From CAIKZD01 sp041675165 (GTDB taxonomy: Bacteria > Patescibacteriota > Minisyncoccia > Moranbacterales > UBA2206): a stretch of DNA of 64,000 bases. The translations under genes were made by a program, and so were the position numbers. Under the pieces are notes generated by a model, which worked only from the letters and a program-made list of their open reading frames with translations, made no database searches and was not told the origin of the DNA. The stretch covers positions 1-64,000 of the forward strand of contig JBAYUI010000001.1 of NCBI GenBank assembly GCA_041675165.1. Reading direction: 5' to 3'. Below, one piece after another: positions 44,135 through 53,407 of the stretch; within the stretch, counting starts at the first letter, position 1, and each line of letters begins with the position of its first letter.

Positions 44135-45583
44135 ATGAATAATATAGAAAAGGAAGCTTTAATATGGCTTGAAAAAAGCCTTAAACCATTTCCTCAAGAA
44201 TTGAATGAAATCGATTGGAAATGCCAGCTTTCGACAAAAACCGATCGACTCGCTCAGCACATTTCAGCCTTCTCAAACTATAACGGCGGCGGATTTTTGG
44301 TTTTCGGAATTGACAATGATGGTGATATTTTAGGAATCAATAATAGTGATTGCGATGAGATACTAAAGAAATTAGGAAACATTGCGCGTCAAAATCTTTT
44401 GCCGCCAGTTGTAATTGATCATGCTGTCGCTAATTATCAAGGAAAGGATTTGTTATTTGTTAGAATAAATGAAGCACAGGAAAAGCCAATTCATTTGAGA
44501 AATGGGTCGATATACGATTCGTATATTCGCTCAGCAGGGCAAACAAGAAGAATGGAAAAGATGGAAGTGGCGGCTTTGATTTCACAATCACAAGGGCTAC
44601 AATTTGAGGACGGTATCTCCGCTACAGGCTTATCTGCAGAAGAAGTTTTAAAGAAAATTGATTTCACTTCGTATTTTGATTTAGCGGTGCGACCTATGCC
44701 GGATGGAAATGAGGCTATCCTTGAAAATCTTATCTTCGAAAAATTAGTCAGAAAAAATGGAGATCTTTTTGATATTACAAATTTGGGCGCCATCTTGTTT
44801 GCAAAAAATATTGAAGAATTTGAAAACCTAAAAAGAAAAGCCGTTCGTGTGATTATTTACGAAGAAAAAGACAGGCTAAAAACAGTTAAAGAGCTGGAAG
44901 GAAGGAGGGGTTACGCGTCTGGCTTTGAATCACTCATAGAATATGTTGAAAATTTATTACCAGCGAATGAAGTTATCAAGACTGCGCTGCGTCAAGATGT
45001 TAAAATGTATCCAGAAGTTGCTATTCGTGAACTTATTGCCAATGCTTTGATACATCAAGATTTTAATATGACGGGCACTGGTCCGATGATTGAGATTTTT
45101 TCTGACAGAATAGAGATTACAAATCCAGGTCAGCCGCTTATTGACACCCTACGCCTTTTAGACTCTCCTCCGCAATCTCGCAATGAAAAACTAGCAGGTA
45201 TTATGCGAAGATTTAAGGTTTGCGAGGAAAGAGGAAGTGGTATTGATAAGATTGTATATCTAACAGAAATATACCAGCTGCCAGCACCAGATTTTATAAA
45301 AAGTGAAAATCATTTTAGGGCAATTCTTTTCGCACATAAGGCGTTATCAAATATGAATAAAAAGGATAAAGTTAGAGCTTGTTATTTGCATTGCTGTTTG
45401 AAACATGTAGCAGGAGATAAAATGAATAATACCTCGCTGAGAGAAAGATTTCAGATAGCGGAGGCCAACTATCCGATCGCTTCAAATATTATAAGTGACA
45501 CGATTGATTCGGGATTAATCAAACCCTATGATCCTAGTAATAAATCTAAACGGTATATGGCATACGTTCCTTTCTGGGCTTAG
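44135..45583 (+). CDS. AlbA_2/Schlafen-type regulator with HATPase_c_4 domain
   Basis: 482 residues. The N-terminal Schlafen AlbA_2 domain shows ISAFSNYNGGGFLVFGIDND, LLFVRINEAQEKPIHLRNGS and YIRSAGQTRRME. A RecG-like ATP-binding domain follows with RELIANALIHQDFNMTGTGP, IEIFSDRIEITNPGQP and CEERGSGIDKIV. Such proteins are annotated as putative transcriptional regulators or ATP-dependent DNA-binding proteins, and some accompany defence genes. No defence partner is adjacent. The C-terminal ~90 residues look like a winged helix (LRERFQIAEANYPIASNIIS). Confidence 0.85.
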   Translation: MNNIEKEALIWLEKSLKPFPQELNEIDWKCQLSTKTDRLAQHISAFSNYNGGGFLVFGIDNDGDILGINNSDCDEILKKLGNIARQNLLPPVVIDHAVANYQGKDLLFVRINEAQEKPIHLRNGSIYDSYIRSAGQTRRMEKMEVAALISQSQGLQFEDGISATGLSAEEVLKKIDFTSYFDLAVRPMPDGNEAILENLIFEKLVRKNGDLFDITNLGAILFAKNIEEFENLKRKAVRVIIYEEKDRLKTVKELEGRRGYASGFESLIEYVENLLPANEVIKTALRQDVKMYPEVAIRELIANALIHQDFNMTGTGPMIEIFSDRIEITNPGQPLIDTLRLLDSPPQSRNEKLAGIMRRFKVCEERGSGIDKIVYLTEIYQLPAPDFIKSENHFRAILFAHKALSNMNKKDKVRACYLHCCLKHVAGDKMNNTSLRERFQIAEANYPIASNIISDTIDSGLIKPYDPSNKSKRYMAYVPFWA

Positions 45584-45622
45584 TTTTAAGTTAATATAAT
45601 AAAATAGATAAGCAGTAATCTT

Positions 45623-46531
45623 ATGCCAGAACTTCCAGAAGTCCAAACCGTAGTGAATGATCTGAATGAAAAAATCAGAGGCGACAAAGTCGTTTCTTTT
45701 TGGAGTGAGTGGCCGAAGGCGATCAAAAATAAAAAACTTAAAGATTTCCAAAAAGAAATAATTGGGCGGAAAGTTTTGGGCGTAAGGAGGGTTGGGAAGA
45801 ATATTTTTATAGATTTAAACGGTGATAAGACGCTGTATATACATTTGAAGATGACAGGACATCTTTTGGTGAAATTTCAAAATCCAAATGACAAATTACA
45901 AATAAAATCCAAAATCAAAAATCTAAAAAATACAAAACCGGATTATTTCAGTGACAGGGTTAATCAATATATCAGGCATAAATGGACATTAAAAGATAAA
46001 AAAGGCAAATTAAAGACCATTGAGTTTTCGGATATGCGCAAATTTGCCAAGATTGTGTTGGATGATACGGAGAAAATAAAAAACTTAAAAGAAATAAAGG
46101 CCTTGGGAGTGGATGCGCTCAGTGCGGAGTTCACTTTCCAGAAATTTCAAGAAATACTTTCCAAAAAACCGAAAGGGCAGATTGGGATAATTCTTTTGGA
46201 TCAAAATTTGATCGCCGGCATCGGCAACATCTACCGCAGTGAGATCCTGTTTGAAGCGGGCATTTTGCCGGATAGGCCAATTGAAAAAATTACACTACCG
46301 GAACGCAAGAAGCTTTATGCTGCCATCGGTAAAATCCTCAAAAAAGCGGTGAAATTGCGGGGCACTTCTGATTCGGATTATCGTGATACTTCTGGCGCGC
46401 CCGGAGGATTCCAAAAAGTGCTCAAAGTCTATCGCAAGGAAAAGCAAAAATGTCAAAAATGTGGTACAATGGTGCAAAGAAAAACTTTGGGGCAAAGAAG
46501 TGTTTTCTTTTGTCCTGAATGTCAAAAATAA
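45623..46531 (+). CDS. mutM: Formamidopyrimidine-DNA glycosylase
   Basis: 302 residues. The N-terminal catalytic MPELPEVQTVV (Pro-2, Glu-3) is intact. Also present are HLKMTGHLLV, the helix-two-turn-helix LLDQNLIAGIGNIYRSEILF and the zinc finger CQKCGTMVQRKTLGQRSVFF with its closing CPEC. It excises oxidised purines. After HLLVKF there are ~25-30 extra residues (QNPNDKLQIKSKIKNLKN...) that are translated repeat DNA, in a surface loop ahead of IRHKWTL. The family norm is about 270-290 residues, so the excess matches the insert. Confidence 0.95.
   Translation: MPELPEVQTVVNDLNEKIRGDKVVSFWSEWPKAIKNKKLKDFQKEIIGRKVLGVRRVGKNIFIDLNGDKTLYIHLKMTGHLLVKFQNPNDKLQIKSKIKNLKNTKPDYFSDRVNQYIRHKWTLKDKKGKLKTIEFSDMRKFAKIVLDDTEKIKNLKEIKALGVDALSAEFTFQKFQEILSKKPKGQIGIILLDQNLIAGIGNIYRSEILFEAGILPDRPIEKITLPERKKLYAAIGKILKKAVKLRGTSDSDYRDTSGAPGGFQKVLKVYRKEKQKCQKCGTMVQRKTLGQRSVFFCPECQK
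45872..45940 (+). repeat. In-frame repeat insertion inside mutM
   Basis: CAAAATCCAAATGACAAATT followed by ACAAATAAAATCC units, like the intergenic 60206-60260 sequence and the third insertion in the FemAB-like gene. Confidence 0.65.
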
Positions 46532-46550
46532 TTTTTTCAATAAGGTGTGT

Positions 46551-46667
46551 CATCCCGCAGCCAATTCCAAAAAAGCTTTGAGGTTATATTTGGATTGATG
46601 TGCGTGGTCGCCTGCGGCTTAGATATTTTTAAATAACTAGTTTTATTGGCGAATTGGTGCGGGATGC
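46551..46667. repeat. Long-range inverted repeat before the DUF3048 gene
   Basis: CATCCCGCA (46551-46559) and TGCGGGATG (46659-46667) enclose 99 bases without a gene. It may be a repeat element or a leader structure. Confidence 0.4.
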
Positions 46668-46704
46668 TCATTTTTGTTCCTGCTCGCTTCGCTCACAGAC
46701 AAAA

Positions 46705-47874
46705 ATGGCAAACAGTAAAAAAATAATCAGTGCAGTCATTATCCTGGCTCTGGTCGGGGGCGGGATATATTTCATAAAAAAGTCAAAAACTAGCAATGTC
46801 AAACAGATCGATCTGAACAAAAAAACCGCGCAGAATTCCGGCCCGGCCAATACCGGACCGGTCAGCCCCATTTCCGGCCTGAGCTGTGACAATTGGAATA
46901 AACGTCCGATTGCGGTGATGCAACCGGCTGATCCGACGGCGCGTCCCGCCGCTGGTTTTTCCGACGCGGATATGGTTTTTGAAATGCCGGTCTTCACCAA
47001 TTCGAACACGCGCCTGATGGGAGTGTACCTCTGCAATCTTCCCAATGAAGTCGGCTCGATTAGGAGCGGCCGCCATGATTACATTCCGCTGGCCAAGGGA
47101 CTGGACGCAGTGTACATCCACTGGGGATATTCCATTTTTGCCGAGAGCCTGCTCAAACAAAAAATTATTGATAACATCAATTGTTTAACGACTTCTTATT
47201 GTGCTCGCTGGCCGAAGACCGGCGTGATGCAGCTGGAGGATACGGGACACATTACCAAAGACAAGATTGAACAAGCTATGAAGGATTACAATTATCACAC
47301 TGATGATAAATTTGCAGGGTATCCTCATCAGGATGAAGCCGGAATCGATCAGCGTCCGAACGGCGGGGGCTTGCGCTTGGCTTACCCGGGGAAATATGGC
47401 GTTAATTTTGATTACGACAAAGAATCAAATACGTATCCGCGCACCTGGGACGGCACGCCAGATATTGACAAAAACAATGGCAAACGTGTGGCGCCGAAAA
47501 ACATCGCTGTGCTTTATGCGGCTGATGCTCAGATAAAATTGGCGGATGAGCAGAACTATATCAACAGCGGACTCATGGATCCATGGTCGCTGGTGCCGAA
47601 AGAAGATCAGGCGGGGATTGATTATAACGGCGTGGGGCGCTACAACAATTTGCAACTCGGCGATCCATGGTTCGATACGACCGACAGTGGTGATGCCTAT
47701 TACTATTTCAACGGCCAACAAGTCAAGGGCACCTGGAAAAAAGATAAGAGCAGTCTGGACAGTAAACTTTTCTTCTATGATGAAAGCGGGGCGGAAATCA
47801 AATTCGTACCGGGTCAGATCTGGGTGGATGTGATGGAGCCGGGCCAGGGCATGAAATGGACACCCGCTAGCTAA
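46705..47874 (+). CDS. DUF3048 (YerB-like) membrane-anchored protein
   Basis: 389 residues with an N-terminal anchor (about 5-22, IISAVIILALVGGGIYF). The DUF3048 pattern is clear: NWNKRPIAVMQPADPTARPA, FSDADMVFEMPVFTNSNTRL, GSIRSGRHDYIPLAKGLDAV and YNGVGRYNNLQLGD. Function unknown; extracytoplasmic. Start at MANSKK is chosen because it directly precedes the anchor; no clear ribosome site. An in-frame start at 46654 would add a CSCSLRSQ segment of repeat-like DNA. Confidence 0.85.
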   Translation: MANSKKIISAVIILALVGGGIYFIKKSKTSNVKQIDLNKKTAQNSGPANTGPVSPISGLSCDNWNKRPIAVMQPADPTARPAAGFSDADMVFEMPVFTNSNTRLMGVYLCNLPNEVGSIRSGRHDYIPLAKGLDAVYIHWGYSIFAESLLKQKIIDNINCLTTSYCARWPKTGVMQLEDTGHITKDKIEQAMKDYNYHTDDKFAGYPHQDEAGIDQRPNGGGLRLAYPGKYGVNFDYDKESNTYPRTWDGTPDIDKNNGKRVAPKNIAVLYAADAQIKLADEQNYINSGLMDPWSLVPKEDQAGIDYNGVGRYNNLQLGDPWFDTTDSGDAYYYFNGQQVKGTWKKDKSSLDSKLFFYDESGAEIKFVPGQIWVDVMEPGQGMKWTPAS

Positions 47875-47937
47875 AGCTAGAATGTTCAATACTCAATATC
47901 CAATAATCAATAGAACAGAAGTTGGTGATTTTAAAAT

Positions 47938-48918
47938 ATGATACTATTTTTATACGGCGAGGATGCATTTTCTTCTAAACGCAAGGTCGCTGAAATAAAA
48001 CAAAAATATCTCAATTCTGATAAGTCCGGTTCCGGCTTATCAGTTTTTGATTGTGACCACGCCTCCGTAGCAGATAAAGTTAATGTAAAAAATATAGTCA
48101 GCGTGATCAATACGCCTAATCTCTTGGCGCCTAAAAGACTGCTAATTATTAAGGATTTTGTTTCAGCGACACTGGCCGAGGAGCAAAAAGAATTATTGAC
48201 TTTTCTCAAGAAAAAAGACCGAAATTTAGGCGAAGACAGTGATGTGGTCGTAGTTTTTTGGGAAGGAAGTCAGCCGAAAAAATCCGGGGCGTTGTATAAA
48301 TTTTTGGAGAAAAATGCCAAGAGCCAACATTTTGAAAAATTAAGCGGCGTGAAGTTGCAACAATGGGTCTTGAAAAATTTAGTGAACGTTGATCCGACAG
48401 CCAAAATTTCCAAGTCTGCCTTGGAGAAATTGATCGCCTATTGCGGCGAGGATAATTTTATTTTGTTTTCCGAGATGCAAAAATTGGCCAGCTATGCGAA
48501 CGGTCAGATGATTGAAGAGAAAGACGTGGAAAAATTAGTGCGAGCTAAAATAGATGGTAATATATTCGCCATGGTAGACGCGATTGGCGCTAATAACAAA
48601 AAACAGGCGCTCGGAATGCTACACAAACACCTGGAAAAAGGCGATGATCCTTTCTATATCCTCTCCATGTTTTTCTATCAATTCCGCAATATGTTGAAAG
48701 TGGCTGATCTTAAGGAGCAAGGGATGCCAGAACATGAAATCGCGCGTGCGACTAAGTTGCATCCGTTCGTGGTGAAAAAAAGCCTCTCGCAAGTTTCCCG
48801 GTTGCCTCTTGCAAAATTAAAAACCATCTATCAAAAGTTGGGCGAACTGGATACAGAGGTGAAGACTGGGAAAATCGAAATTAAGTTGGGGTTGGACAAG
48901 TTTGTGGTGGAGTTGTGA
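47938..48918 (+). CDS. holA: DNA polymerase III delta subunit
   Basis: 326 residues. N-terminal MILFLYGEDAFSSKRKVAEI, KRLLIIKDFVSATLAEEQ, a degenerate AAA+ fold, then LVRAKIDGNIFAMVDAIGAN and the C-terminal collar helices with DPFYILSMFFYQFRNMLKVA. The delta subunit opens the sliding clamp during loading. A short TCAATA repeat (47881-47920) precedes it. Confidence 0.92.
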   Translation: MILFLYGEDAFSSKRKVAEIKQKYLNSDKSGSGLSVFDCDHASVADKVNVKNIVSVINTPNLLAPKRLLIIKDFVSATLAEEQKELLTFLKKKDRNLGEDSDVVVVFWEGSQPKKSGALYKFLEKNAKSQHFEKLSGVKLQQWVLKNLVNVDPTAKISKSALEKLIAYCGEDNFILFSEMQKLASYANGQMIEEKDVEKLVRAKIDGNIFAMVDAIGANNKKQALGMLHKHLEKGDDPFYILSMFFYQFRNMLKVADLKEQGMPEHEIARATKLHPFVVKKSLSQVSRLPLAKLKTIYQKLGELDTEVKTGKIEIKLGLDKFVVEL

Positions 48919-48938
48919 TTTCTTAATGAGATATAATC

Positions 48939-49703
48939 ATGATCAAAAGACAAATTATAGTAGATAATTTGAATATTCAATTTTATCAAAGTGACTGTAT
49001 TGGCAAAGAAAAATTGGTGATATTATTGCATGGCTGGAATTCTCGGGCAAAACATTTAAAAATCATCTTCCAAGAGATGGATAATTTTATCGCCCTGGAT
49101 CTTCCCGGTTTTGGAGAAAGCGATTTGCCGCCTGTTGTTTGGGGGGTAGCTGAATATGCTAATTTTTTGCGAAGATTTCTTGAGAAGCTGGAAATTGAAA
49201 AACCTATTCTAGCTGGACATTCTTTTGGGGGCAGTGTCATTTTGAAGTATCTAGCCAATGGTGGCAGAGCAGAAAAGATTATCCTAGTTTCTCCTTCCGG
49301 CATAAGGAAAAGAGGAATGAAGATATGGTTCTATAAGATTGTGGCCAAAATAGCAAAAAGCATATTGAGTCTTCCCGGCGCATCCTTTTTTAGGGATAAA
49401 ATCAGAATAAAAGCGTATAAGATGATAGATTCAGAGGATTATATCGAAGCTGGAGCGTTGACCGAAAGTTATAAAAAAATTATTCGGGAAGATTTGAGCG
49501 AAGATATGAAGAAGATCCAAATCAAAACTATTTTAATCTGGGGCGAAAAGGATGTTGCGACTCCGCTTGCTCAGGGCGAACTTATGCAGAAGTTTATCAA
49601 AAATTCTAAATTGTATATCATCAAAACAGCTGGCCACTTTTCTTTTGTTGATCAGCCGGAGGAATTTAAGAAAATATTTTTAAGAGAAATCAATGCTGAT
49701 TAG
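48939..49703 (+). CDS. Alpha/beta hydrolase
   Basis: 254 residues. Oxyanion region LLHGWNSRAKHLKIIFQEM, nucleophile elbow LAGHSFGGSVILKYL (Ser), acid in ILIWGEKDVATPLAQGELM, and His in TAGHFSFVDQPEEF. Substrate not predictable. It overlaps the next gene by 11 bases, linking it to the MurF-like/Ddl pair. A wall-related ester substrate is possible but not shown. Confidence 0.88.
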   Translation: MIKRQIIVDNLNIQFYQSDCIGKEKLVILLHGWNSRAKHLKIIFQEMDNFIALDLPGFGESDLPPVVWGVAEYANFLRRFLEKLEIEKPILAGHSFGGSVILKYLANGGRAEKIILVSPSGIRKRGMKIWFYKIVAKIAKSILSLPGASFFRDKIRIKAYKMIDSEDYIEAGALTESYKKIIREDLSEDMKKIQIKTILIWGEKDVATPLAQGELMQKFIKNSKLYIIKTAGHFSFVDQPEEFKKIFLREINAD

Positions 49704-51066
49704 AAATTTGATCTATATCTTGCAACTAAATCTTTATGATATAGGGAGCTTCTTGAAATTTGCCTATACACATCCGGCGTGGTGGCGGTTGGAAAAGAGA
49801 GCAACTATTACTTGGACAAAAAAGGCTAAGTTGGTCTATGTCGTTACAATATTTTTTCTTATAGCAATCATAGGCTGCGCTTATTTCCAACTGGGCTTCT
49901 CCGGCTTAGGTGTCATATTTTTTGAAATTATCATGTTACCTGCCATTATTAGTTTTGCAACTGTGAGCGTTTATCCGATAGACAAATATCTGAAAGGGAG
50001 ACTGGTTAAAAAAGCCAAACTGATTTTGCGGCGATATGTCCAGGGCGTTACGGTCATTGGCATTACCGGCAGTTATGGCAAAACTTCGACGCGAGAAATT
50101 CTCGCTAGCATCCTGGGTGAAAAATTTCGCGTGTTTAAATTAGAAGAGAACATTAACACAGACATCGGGATTGCTGATTATATCGTGAAAAATCCTGACT
50201 TTTTAGAGAGTAAGGAAGTATTCATCGTGGAAATGGGAGCGTATAAAAAAGGGGATATCAAGGATCTTTGCGACTTGGTCAGTCCTGATTATTCTATTTT
50301 GACGGGCATCAACGAATCGCATTTGGAGCGATTCGGCAGTTTGGAAAATACTATCCAAGCTAAGTTCGAATTGCCACTGGCAACAAAAAAAATGGCAGTT
50401 TTAAATTTTAAGGATGAGAATGTAAAAAATAATTTTTCAAAATTTGATTTAAAAAACTCAGTCGGCGTGACTGATGAAGCGGCGCAAGAAATCAAAATCC
50501 TGGATAATTTTCTTGGTCTTGAATTCAAGCTGAATGATAGAATCTTCAAAACAAAACTTTTGGCAGGGCATAATATTCCCCTCATTCTTCTGTGTTTGGA
50601 AATAGCCGGTGCATTAGGGATGGATTCTGAGGCTATGGCAAAAGGTGTGGAAAAAATCTCATATATTCCCCATAGGTTAGAGCCGATCTATAATGATAAG
50701 ACGGATGTTTGGGTGATCGATGACAGTTATAACGGGAATTTCAATGGAATCATCAGTGGCTTGGAAGTGCTTGGCCGCGCGCGCGGCCGACGGATCGTTC
50801 TGACGCCCGGCCTCGTCGAGCTGGGCAAAAAAACGGAAAAAGTGCATAATAATATCGGTCAGTTATATGCGGATCAGGGGGTAGATTTAGTACTGCTGAT
50901 CAAAAATAAAGCTACCAAATATATTGTTTCCGGATTGAAGGAAAGGGGCTTTGAAAACTATAAGATATTTGATTCGTCCAATCAAGCCCATGCAGCCCTG
51001 CCTGAAATCATTCAGCGCGGCGATACGATCATTTTTCAAAATGATCTGCCAGATAATTATTTTTAA
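49693..51066 (+). CDS. MurF-like Mur ligase with N-terminal membrane domain
   Basis: 457 residues. ATP-binding GVTVIGITGSYGKTSTREIL, INTDIGIADYIVKNPDFLES, the VEMGAYKKGDIKDLCDLV and GINESHLERFGSLENTIQAK motifs, and the C-terminal VWVIDDSYNGNFNGIISGLE with LTPGLVELGKK identify a MurF-class ligase. The usual UDP-sugar-binding N-domain is replaced by ~120 residues with two transmembrane helices. It directly precedes ddl, the supplier of D-Ala-D-Ala, so it probably completes the muramyl peptide at the membrane. Confidence 0.88.
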   Translation: MLIRNLIYILQLNLYDIGSFLKFAYTHPAWWRLEKRATITWTKKAKLVYVVTIFFLIAIIGCAYFQLGFSGLGVIFFEIIMLPAIISFATVSVYPIDKYLKGRLVKKAKLILRRYVQGVTVIGITGSYGKTSTREILASILGEKFRVFKLEENINTDIGIADYIVKNPDFLESKEVFIVEMGAYKKGDIKDLCDLVSPDYSILTGINESHLERFGSLENTIQAKFELPLATKKMAVLNFKDENVKNNFSKFDLKNSVGVTDEAAQEIKILDNFLGLEFKLNDRIFKTKLLAGHNIPLILLCLEIAGALGMDSEAMAKGVEKISYIPHRLEPIYNDKTDVWVIDDSYNGNFNGIISGLEVLGRARGRRIVLTPGLVELGKKTEKVHNNIGQLYADQGVDLVLLIKNKATKYIVSGLKERGFENYKIFDSSNQAHAALPEIIQRGDTIIFQNDLPDNYF

Positions 51067-51075
51067 TAAACTATT

Positions 51076-52242
51076 ATGAACATTGGGGTATTTTTTGGCG
51101 GGAAAAGTCCGGAACATGACGTCTCGATCATTACGGGTCAACTTATCATTTCGGAATTGAAAAAGATGGGGAGATTGTTCACTCCGGTATATCTAGGGAA
51201 AAACGGGGAGTGGTATATCGGAGAAGAGCTGGATGACTTGAAATTTTTTATGGATAAACAGCGGGAGCAGAAATTGCCAAGCCTGGATAACTATTCGCTC
51301 AGCCTTAAGGAATCTAAAAGACGATTGGTTTTTGAAAAGAAAGGGCTGTTGTCTAAAAAAGTTATCATTGATCTGGCTTTTCCATGTTTTCATGGTTCGA
51401 ACGGTGAAGACGGCACGATACAGGGACTTTTTGAAATGTTTAATGTGCCCTATGTCGGTTGCGACGTAGCTTCCTCGGCCGTAGCTTTTGATAAGGTACT
51501 CACTAAGCTCTTGTATCAAAGCCTAAACATCCCGACAGCCAAGTTTATCCATTTTAGCGGTCAAGATTGGATGGGTAAAAAGGAGGAAATTATTTCAGAA
51601 ATAAAGAGGCATCTGCGCTTCCCGCTTTTTGTGAAACCGCCTAAACTTGGATCATCCATCGGCATCACGCGAGCTAAAGACGAGAATGAGCTGGAATCTG
51701 GCATTGAGTTGGCACTGCATTATGGAGAAAAAGTTCTCGTGGAGGAGGGAGTGGAAAATTTGGCGGACATCACTTGTTGTGTCATTGGAAATGATGAATT
51801 GACAGCTTCGCTCGTCCAAGAGTCAATTTTTGACAGTGACCTTTTCAATTTCGAAGAAAAATATTTGAAAGACGGCGGGGCACAGACGGGGAGCGCTAAA
51901 GACCGAATAATAATTCCTGCGCGATTGGATGAAAAAACTACGACAAATGTGCAGGCAATGGCTAAACAGATTTACAAAAGTATCGGCTCTAGTGGCATTG
52001 CCCGCGTGGATTTCCTTTTTGATAAGCAGGCAGATAAATTATATGCTAATGAGATTAATCCACTGCCCGGCAACATCTATTTCCATCTATGGGAGGAGAG
52101 CGGATTAGGATTGGATGAGCTCTTGGAAAAACTTTTGCAATTTGCGATTGAACGTCACACAGCCAAGAACAAAATAACTTACACTTTCAAGACAGACCTG
52201 ATGGACTTTGCGAATTCGGTGAAGTTAAAAATGAAAAAATAA
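51076..52242 (+). CDS. ddl: D-alanine-D-alanine ligase
   Basis: 388 residues. N-terminal MNIGVFFGGKSPEHDVSIIT, FPCFHGSNGEDGTIQGLFEM, FPLFVKPPKLGSSIGITRAK, SSGIARVDFLFD and the metal-binding YANEINPLPGN. Full-length ATP-grasp Ddl with all Ddl signatures. It lies 9 bases after the MurF-like gene. Confidence 0.95.
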   Translation: MNIGVFFGGKSPEHDVSIITGQLIISELKKMGRLFTPVYLGKNGEWYIGEELDDLKFFMDKQREQKLPSLDNYSLSLKESKRRLVFEKKGLLSKKVIIDLAFPCFHGSNGEDGTIQGLFEMFNVPYVGCDVASSAVAFDKVLTKLLYQSLNIPTAKFIHFSGQDWMGKKEEIISEIKRHLRFPLFVKPPKLGSSIGITRAKDENELESGIELALHYGEKVLVEEGVENLADITCCVIGNDELTASLVQESIFDSDLFNFEEKYLKDGGAQTGSAKDRIIIPARLDEKTTTNVQAMAKQIYKSIGSSGIARVDFLFDKQADKLYANEINPLPGNIYFHLWEESGLGLDELLEKLLQFAIERHTAKNKITYTFKTDLMDFANSVKLKMKK

Positions 52243-52261
52243 TAATGTTTTCTGTAACAAA

Positions 52262-52293
52262 AAAACCACTCCGATGTACATCGGAGTGGTTTT
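52262..52293. terminator. Bidirectional terminator between ddl and rpsT
   Basis: Perfect 32-base palindrome with arms AAAACCACTCCGATGT/ACATCGGAGTGGTTTT. Confidence 0.9.
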
Positions 52294-52304
52294 CATTTGC
52301 AAGA

Positions 52305-52577
52305 TTATTTCTTCAGCGCGGCAGCTTTCACGGTTTTGTTCAGGCGGGATTTCATGCGGGCAGCGGTATTTTTGTGTAGGACATTCTTTTGAGCGGCTTT
52401 GTCCAAGGCTTTCATCGATTTCTTCAGATATTCCTGAGCTTTGGCAACATCGTTTTTGGCCAGAGATTCCTTGGTCGCTTTTATCGCGCTCTTGAAAGAT
52501 CCTTTAATCTTACGGTTCTTCTCCGTCTTTCTTTCGGTGACCCGCATATATTTCTTAGCGGCTTCTTTGATCGGCAT
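52305..52577 (-). CDS. rpsT: 30S ribosomal protein S20
   Basis: 90 residues, very lysine- and alanine-rich and all-helical: MPIKEAAKKYMRVTERKTEK, KGSFKSAIKATKESL, AAQKNVLHKNTAARMKSRLN. The pattern is that of bS20, which binds 16S rRNA. Start at ATG 52577; a TTG at 52592 would add five residues. Its upstream region may form a folded RNA (52660-52799). Confidence 0.9.
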   Translation of the reverse strand: MPIKEAAKKYMRVTERKTEKNRKIKGSFKSAIKATKESLAKNDVAKAQEYLKKSMKALDKAAQKNVLHKNTAARMKSRLNKTVKAAALKK

Positions 52578-52582
52578 GTTCG

Positions 52583-52640
52583 TTTTACTCAAGTTAAAAA
52601 TGCAAAATTAAAAATGCAAAATTGAACTCGAAAAATTAAA
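52583..52640. repeat. A/T-rich intergenic repeat (ATGCAAAATTAAA type)
   Basis: Direct repeats AAAATGCAAAATTAAA and AAATGCAAAATTGAA, the same family as 18726-18850. Confidence 0.5.
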
Positions 52641-52659
52641 TTTTAAAATAGTAAAAAGT

Positions 52660-52799
52660 AAATCCCAGCACCATGACTTAGAAAGTAAAGGTTTCTAAGA
52701 TATTCCACGAATTGCATATCAGAAAGACAATTGTAACCAGCTTGGAAATGGTGCGGGATAAAGGTTTTTACTTATCATTTGTATCATAAGCTGGGATTT
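52660..52799. ncRNA. Candidate structured RNA between rpsT and ruvA
   Basis: ATCCC(A)GCACCAT (52662-52674) pairs with ATGGTGC-GGGAT (52748-52759), 12 pairs with one bulge. The same left arm (52660-52669) also pairs perfectly over 10 bases with GCTGGGATTT (52790-52799), followed by T's. A third hairpin CTTAGAAA/TTTCTAAG lies inside. The two long pairings exclude each other, as in attenuators. The strand is not settled: it could lead ruvA (plus) or rpsT (minus), or be an independent RNA. Confidence 0.5.
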
Positions 52800-52834
52800 T
52801 TGGCAAGTCTTGGTTTAAATGATAGAATTGAAAC

Positions 52835-53407
52835 ATGATTGCCAAACTAACGGGAAAAATTGAATATCTGAAAAGCACCTACGCTGTCATTGATGTGCAC
52901 GGCGTGGGATATAAGGTGCATCTCAGCGCCTACACTTTTGGAAAAGTGGCTGGCACGGCCGAAATCAGCCTGTTCATCCACACTTATGTGCGCGAAGACA
53001 CTTTGGCGCTCTATGGTTTTTTAGTGCCGGAAGAATTGGAAATGTTCGAGCTTTTGATTTCCATTTCCGGCATCGGTCCGAAAGCTGGCATGAGTATTCT
53101 TTCCATTGCTACGCCAAAAACGATCAAGACCGCCATCTTGAACGAAGACCCGTCCATTCTGACCAAAGTTTCCGGCATCGGCAAAAAAACCGCCGAGCGG
53201 GTGATCTTGGAATTGCAAAACAAGGTAGCTGATTTGAGTGTGGGCGACAAAGAAGAAGCAGTGACGGACGTGGATTCGATTGAAGCCTTAATGACCATGG
53301 GCTATTCCAACGCCGAAGCCCGCGACGCCTTGAAAAGCGTGCCGGCGGATGTGAAAGATGTCGGGCAAAGGATCAAGACGGCGCTCAAGAATTTGGGGAG
53401 AAGGTAG
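52835..53407 (+). CDS. ruvA: Holliday junction DNA helicase subunit RuvA
   Basis: 190 residues. OB-fold start MIAKLTGKIEYLKSTYAVID with GVGYKVHLS, HTYVREDTLALYGF, two helix-hairpin-helix motifs (LLISISGIGPKAGMSIL and LTKVSGIGKKTAERVILEL) and the C-terminal RuvB-binding domain (EALMTMGYSNAEARDALKSV). Complete. Confidence 0.96.
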   Translation: MIAKLTGKIEYLKSTYAVIDVHGVGYKVHLSAYTFGKVAGTAEISLFIHTYVREDTLALYGFLVPEELEMFELLISISGIGPKAGMSILSIATPKTIKTAILNEDPSILTKVSGIGKKTAERVILELQNKVADLSVGDKEEAVTDVDSIEALMTMGYSNAEARDALKSVPADVKDVGQRIKTALKNLGRR

